Source: Inia geoffrensis (taxonomy: Eukaryota > Chordata > Mammalia > Artiodactyla > Iniidae). From it: 64,000 nt of DNA. The DNA is taken from contig CM070916.1 of the NCBI GenBank assembly GCA_036417435.1, positions 17,962,552-18,026,551 of the forward strand, read 5' to 3'. A program made the position numbers and the translations under genes. The notes below the pieces were generated by a model. That model made no database searches, was not told where the DNA came from, and saw only the letters and a program-made list of their open reading frames with translations. Below, in pieces: positions 62,111 through 64,000 of this stretch. How positions within the stretch are numbered: the stretch's first letter is position 1; every line of letters begins with the position of its first letter.

Positions 62111-63653
62111 TAGTGTGGGAGTGGCCAGTGGATAGTCAGGATCTAATGGGTCGTTAGATTTGTGGGTGATGAAAACCCTCCTTAAACATAATGTGTTGAC
62201 CCAAAGGCTCAACTCCCTGACCTTTCATTTAGGCTGCGAACCAGAGTGCATGAATCTTTGTTCATCCTTTTAATGTGCTATCCACTTAGATTTCAGCCTT
62301 ACATTAATCTGGGATATTAATTCCACCAGCACTTCTGATGGAAGCTATAATTTATATCACTGAAAAACCTTTCTGTAGCTTAATATCCAGAGGTGTAAGA
62401 ATACAAGTGACATTAAACATTAACTAGGCAAAGAGGTATGAGTGCAGAAACCGTGCTGTGTGAAAACTCAGAGCCAAAATGCAGGCTAAAACATTTCACA
62501 ATTAAAATAGGGTGAAATGAGCAAGTGTCACAGGTCCTCCTGCATTAATCAGAAAGCATGGAAACCAAACCAGAGGCATATTTATTGCTTAAAAAAATCC
62601 AAAAAAAAAAAAAAAAAAATCCTCAAATCCCTGAAGTACCTATAATTATTAATTATGTATAAACAGCACTGGAAGTGTTGACATTGTATATTCCTATAAA
62701 ATGAAACATAAAATAATAATGCCTCAATCTTATACAATCCTTTCAAGTTAGTGATAAGTTGAAAAGGATTCTATGAAGTTTTAGGTGGGCAAACACTCAT
62801 GACCCCCCAGAAATGGAATCTGTTGTGTTAATACCTAGGTCTCCACTCTTAATAACACACACTGTCTCTCTGACACTAACACCATATAGAGAGTATGAGG
62901 TGGTCGATCCAGCCCTGAGATCTAATCTCAATATGCCACAAACTTGCTGAATGACCCTGAGCAACGTTTGTATTTCCTTGGGCCTAAAGTTTCCCATTTA
63001 AAGAAAAGGGCTAGAATAGTGTACCATTATGTCATTTCAATTTGAATATTCAATCGTTCCTATTTCTAAGGTTTATTTGATGTGTTATCCCTGTTCTTAC
63101 TCTTCTGTTAGAGGAAAATGTCGGTGGCTTGATAAAACATGTGCAATTTTTAGCATATCTGATAACTGCAAAGGTAGCTTATTCTAAAATGCTATCCATT
63201 GTGATGCTTCCAGCTTCAAGTAATACAATAGAAAGTCCAACATCGTGCAAAAGTATTCTTTCATAAATAGGATATCTAGAGTGTGGATGGGCTCAGGGCC
63301 GGGTGAAATGTGTCATCAAGGGCCCAGGTTTTTCCCATCTTTCTGCTCTGACTTCCGGCGTGTCTCCTCTTCAGATTTGTAGCAAGGTGCTTGTCCTAGG
63401 GTACGATAGAGAAGATGAAGACCAGACTTATAACGTCAAATCTCCGGGGAAGATGTCATCATCTTTCTCCAAGCTAAAAGCCAACAGCTCAGCAAAGCAT
63501 CTTCTCCTCTCTGTCATATTATTAAAGTAGTTTGGGAAGTAGCTGTTGAACACCAGTACGATTCTAGGAATTGTTCGTGATACAATAAAAAGAAGTATAA
63601 AGGAAAAGCCATTCAGTCTTTCATTGTGGGATCATGACATTCAGAAAATGAAG
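62111..63653. other. Unique sequence, no gene recognised
   Basis: No exon seen. An A-run lies at 62600-62619. The plus-strand frame at 63303-63530 (75 residues) has no recognisable domain. Confidence 0.45.
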
Positions 63654-63655
63654 TA

Positions 63656-63946
63656 CAGTTGCACCACTATTTGGATACCAAAATCTGAGGATACTCAAGT
63701 CCCTTACATAAAATGGCAAAGCATTCACATATAATCTATGCACATCCTCCCTAGGCTTTAAATCATCTCTAGGTTACTTACAATACCTAATACAATTGCT
63801 ATGTATATAGCTGCCATTGCATGGCAAATTCGAGTTTTGCTTTTTGAAACTTTCTGGAATTTTGTGTGTGTGTGCGTGTGCATATTTGCCATCTGAGGTT
63901 GGTTGAATTCATGGATGCAGAACCCGCAGATACGGTGAGTCAACTG
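63656..63946. mobile_element. MER2-like (Tigger group, Tc1/mariner) element
   Basis: 291 bp from CAGTTGCACCACTATTTGG to GATACGGTGAGTCAACTG, flanked by TA (63654-63655 and 63947-63948). It shares inner blocks with the copy at 61537 ('atgcacatcctccctaggct', 'taaatcatctctaggttact'). Non-coding. Confidence 0.9.
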
Positions 63947-64000
63947 TAAATCTGTTTTAGAACCTTAAACTAGGACAGAAGTACTCTTTCCATGAGGTTA

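Overview
This window is nuclear DNA from a mammal, most likely a cetacean. The main evidence is ten copies or pieces of a tRNA-derived SINE of the CHR type (the family of whales, hippos and ruminants), in a long older-looking form and a short GC-rich form. No ruminant Bov-tA or BovB element was recognised, and the remaining repeats (L1, L2, MIR, MER2, MER5, an ERV-like LTR) are normal for a placental genome. No bacterial or viral gene cluster, CRISPR array or operon is present. I see no exon of a working host protein-coding gene, so the window reads as intergenic or deep-intronic, AT-rich DNA built by repeated retroposition.

Layout. 1-12700: mostly plain unique sequence with an old L1 fragment (860-2030) split by a MER2-like DNA transposon, an old L2 on the minus strand (about 6215-7620) split by a CHR SINE, and a short CHR SINE at 11799. 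12700-14030: an old L1 fragment split by an unrecognised GC-rich retroposed segment (13014-13500). 14030-22670: L2, MIR, unique DNA and three young 5'-truncated L1 tails, one of which (18189-19624) carries a 3'-transduced flank. 22900-29990: an old L1 mosaic holding four CHR SINEs, one nested in another, and an inverted young L1 tail.

29991-37400: the central feature, a 7.4-kb L1 with a perfect 16-bp target-site duplication, a complete 5'UTR, an intact ORF1 and an ORF2 broken by one 2-base deletion near codon 984. Its 5'UTR carries a 295-bp tandem duplication.

37400-64000: CHR SINEs, a minus-strand GNG5 processed pseudogene (39481-39940), a MER5-like element, a long L2 interrupted by a minus-strand ZDHHC24 retrocopy fused to a piece of CHR SINE (47104-48469), several MIR and L2 remnants, an old L1 end (53300-53960), a solo ERV1-like LTR (55715-56627), and two MER2-like elements (61537 and 63656).

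How the parts work together: L1 enzymes explain most of the content. ORF1p and ORF2p of elements like the one at 30007 would have mobilised the CHR SINEs, the two processed pseudogenes and probably the GC-rich segment; many of these show A-tails and target-site duplications, and the L1 duplications start at TT/AA-like sites. Naming rests on recognition of family sequence by eye, without a database search.
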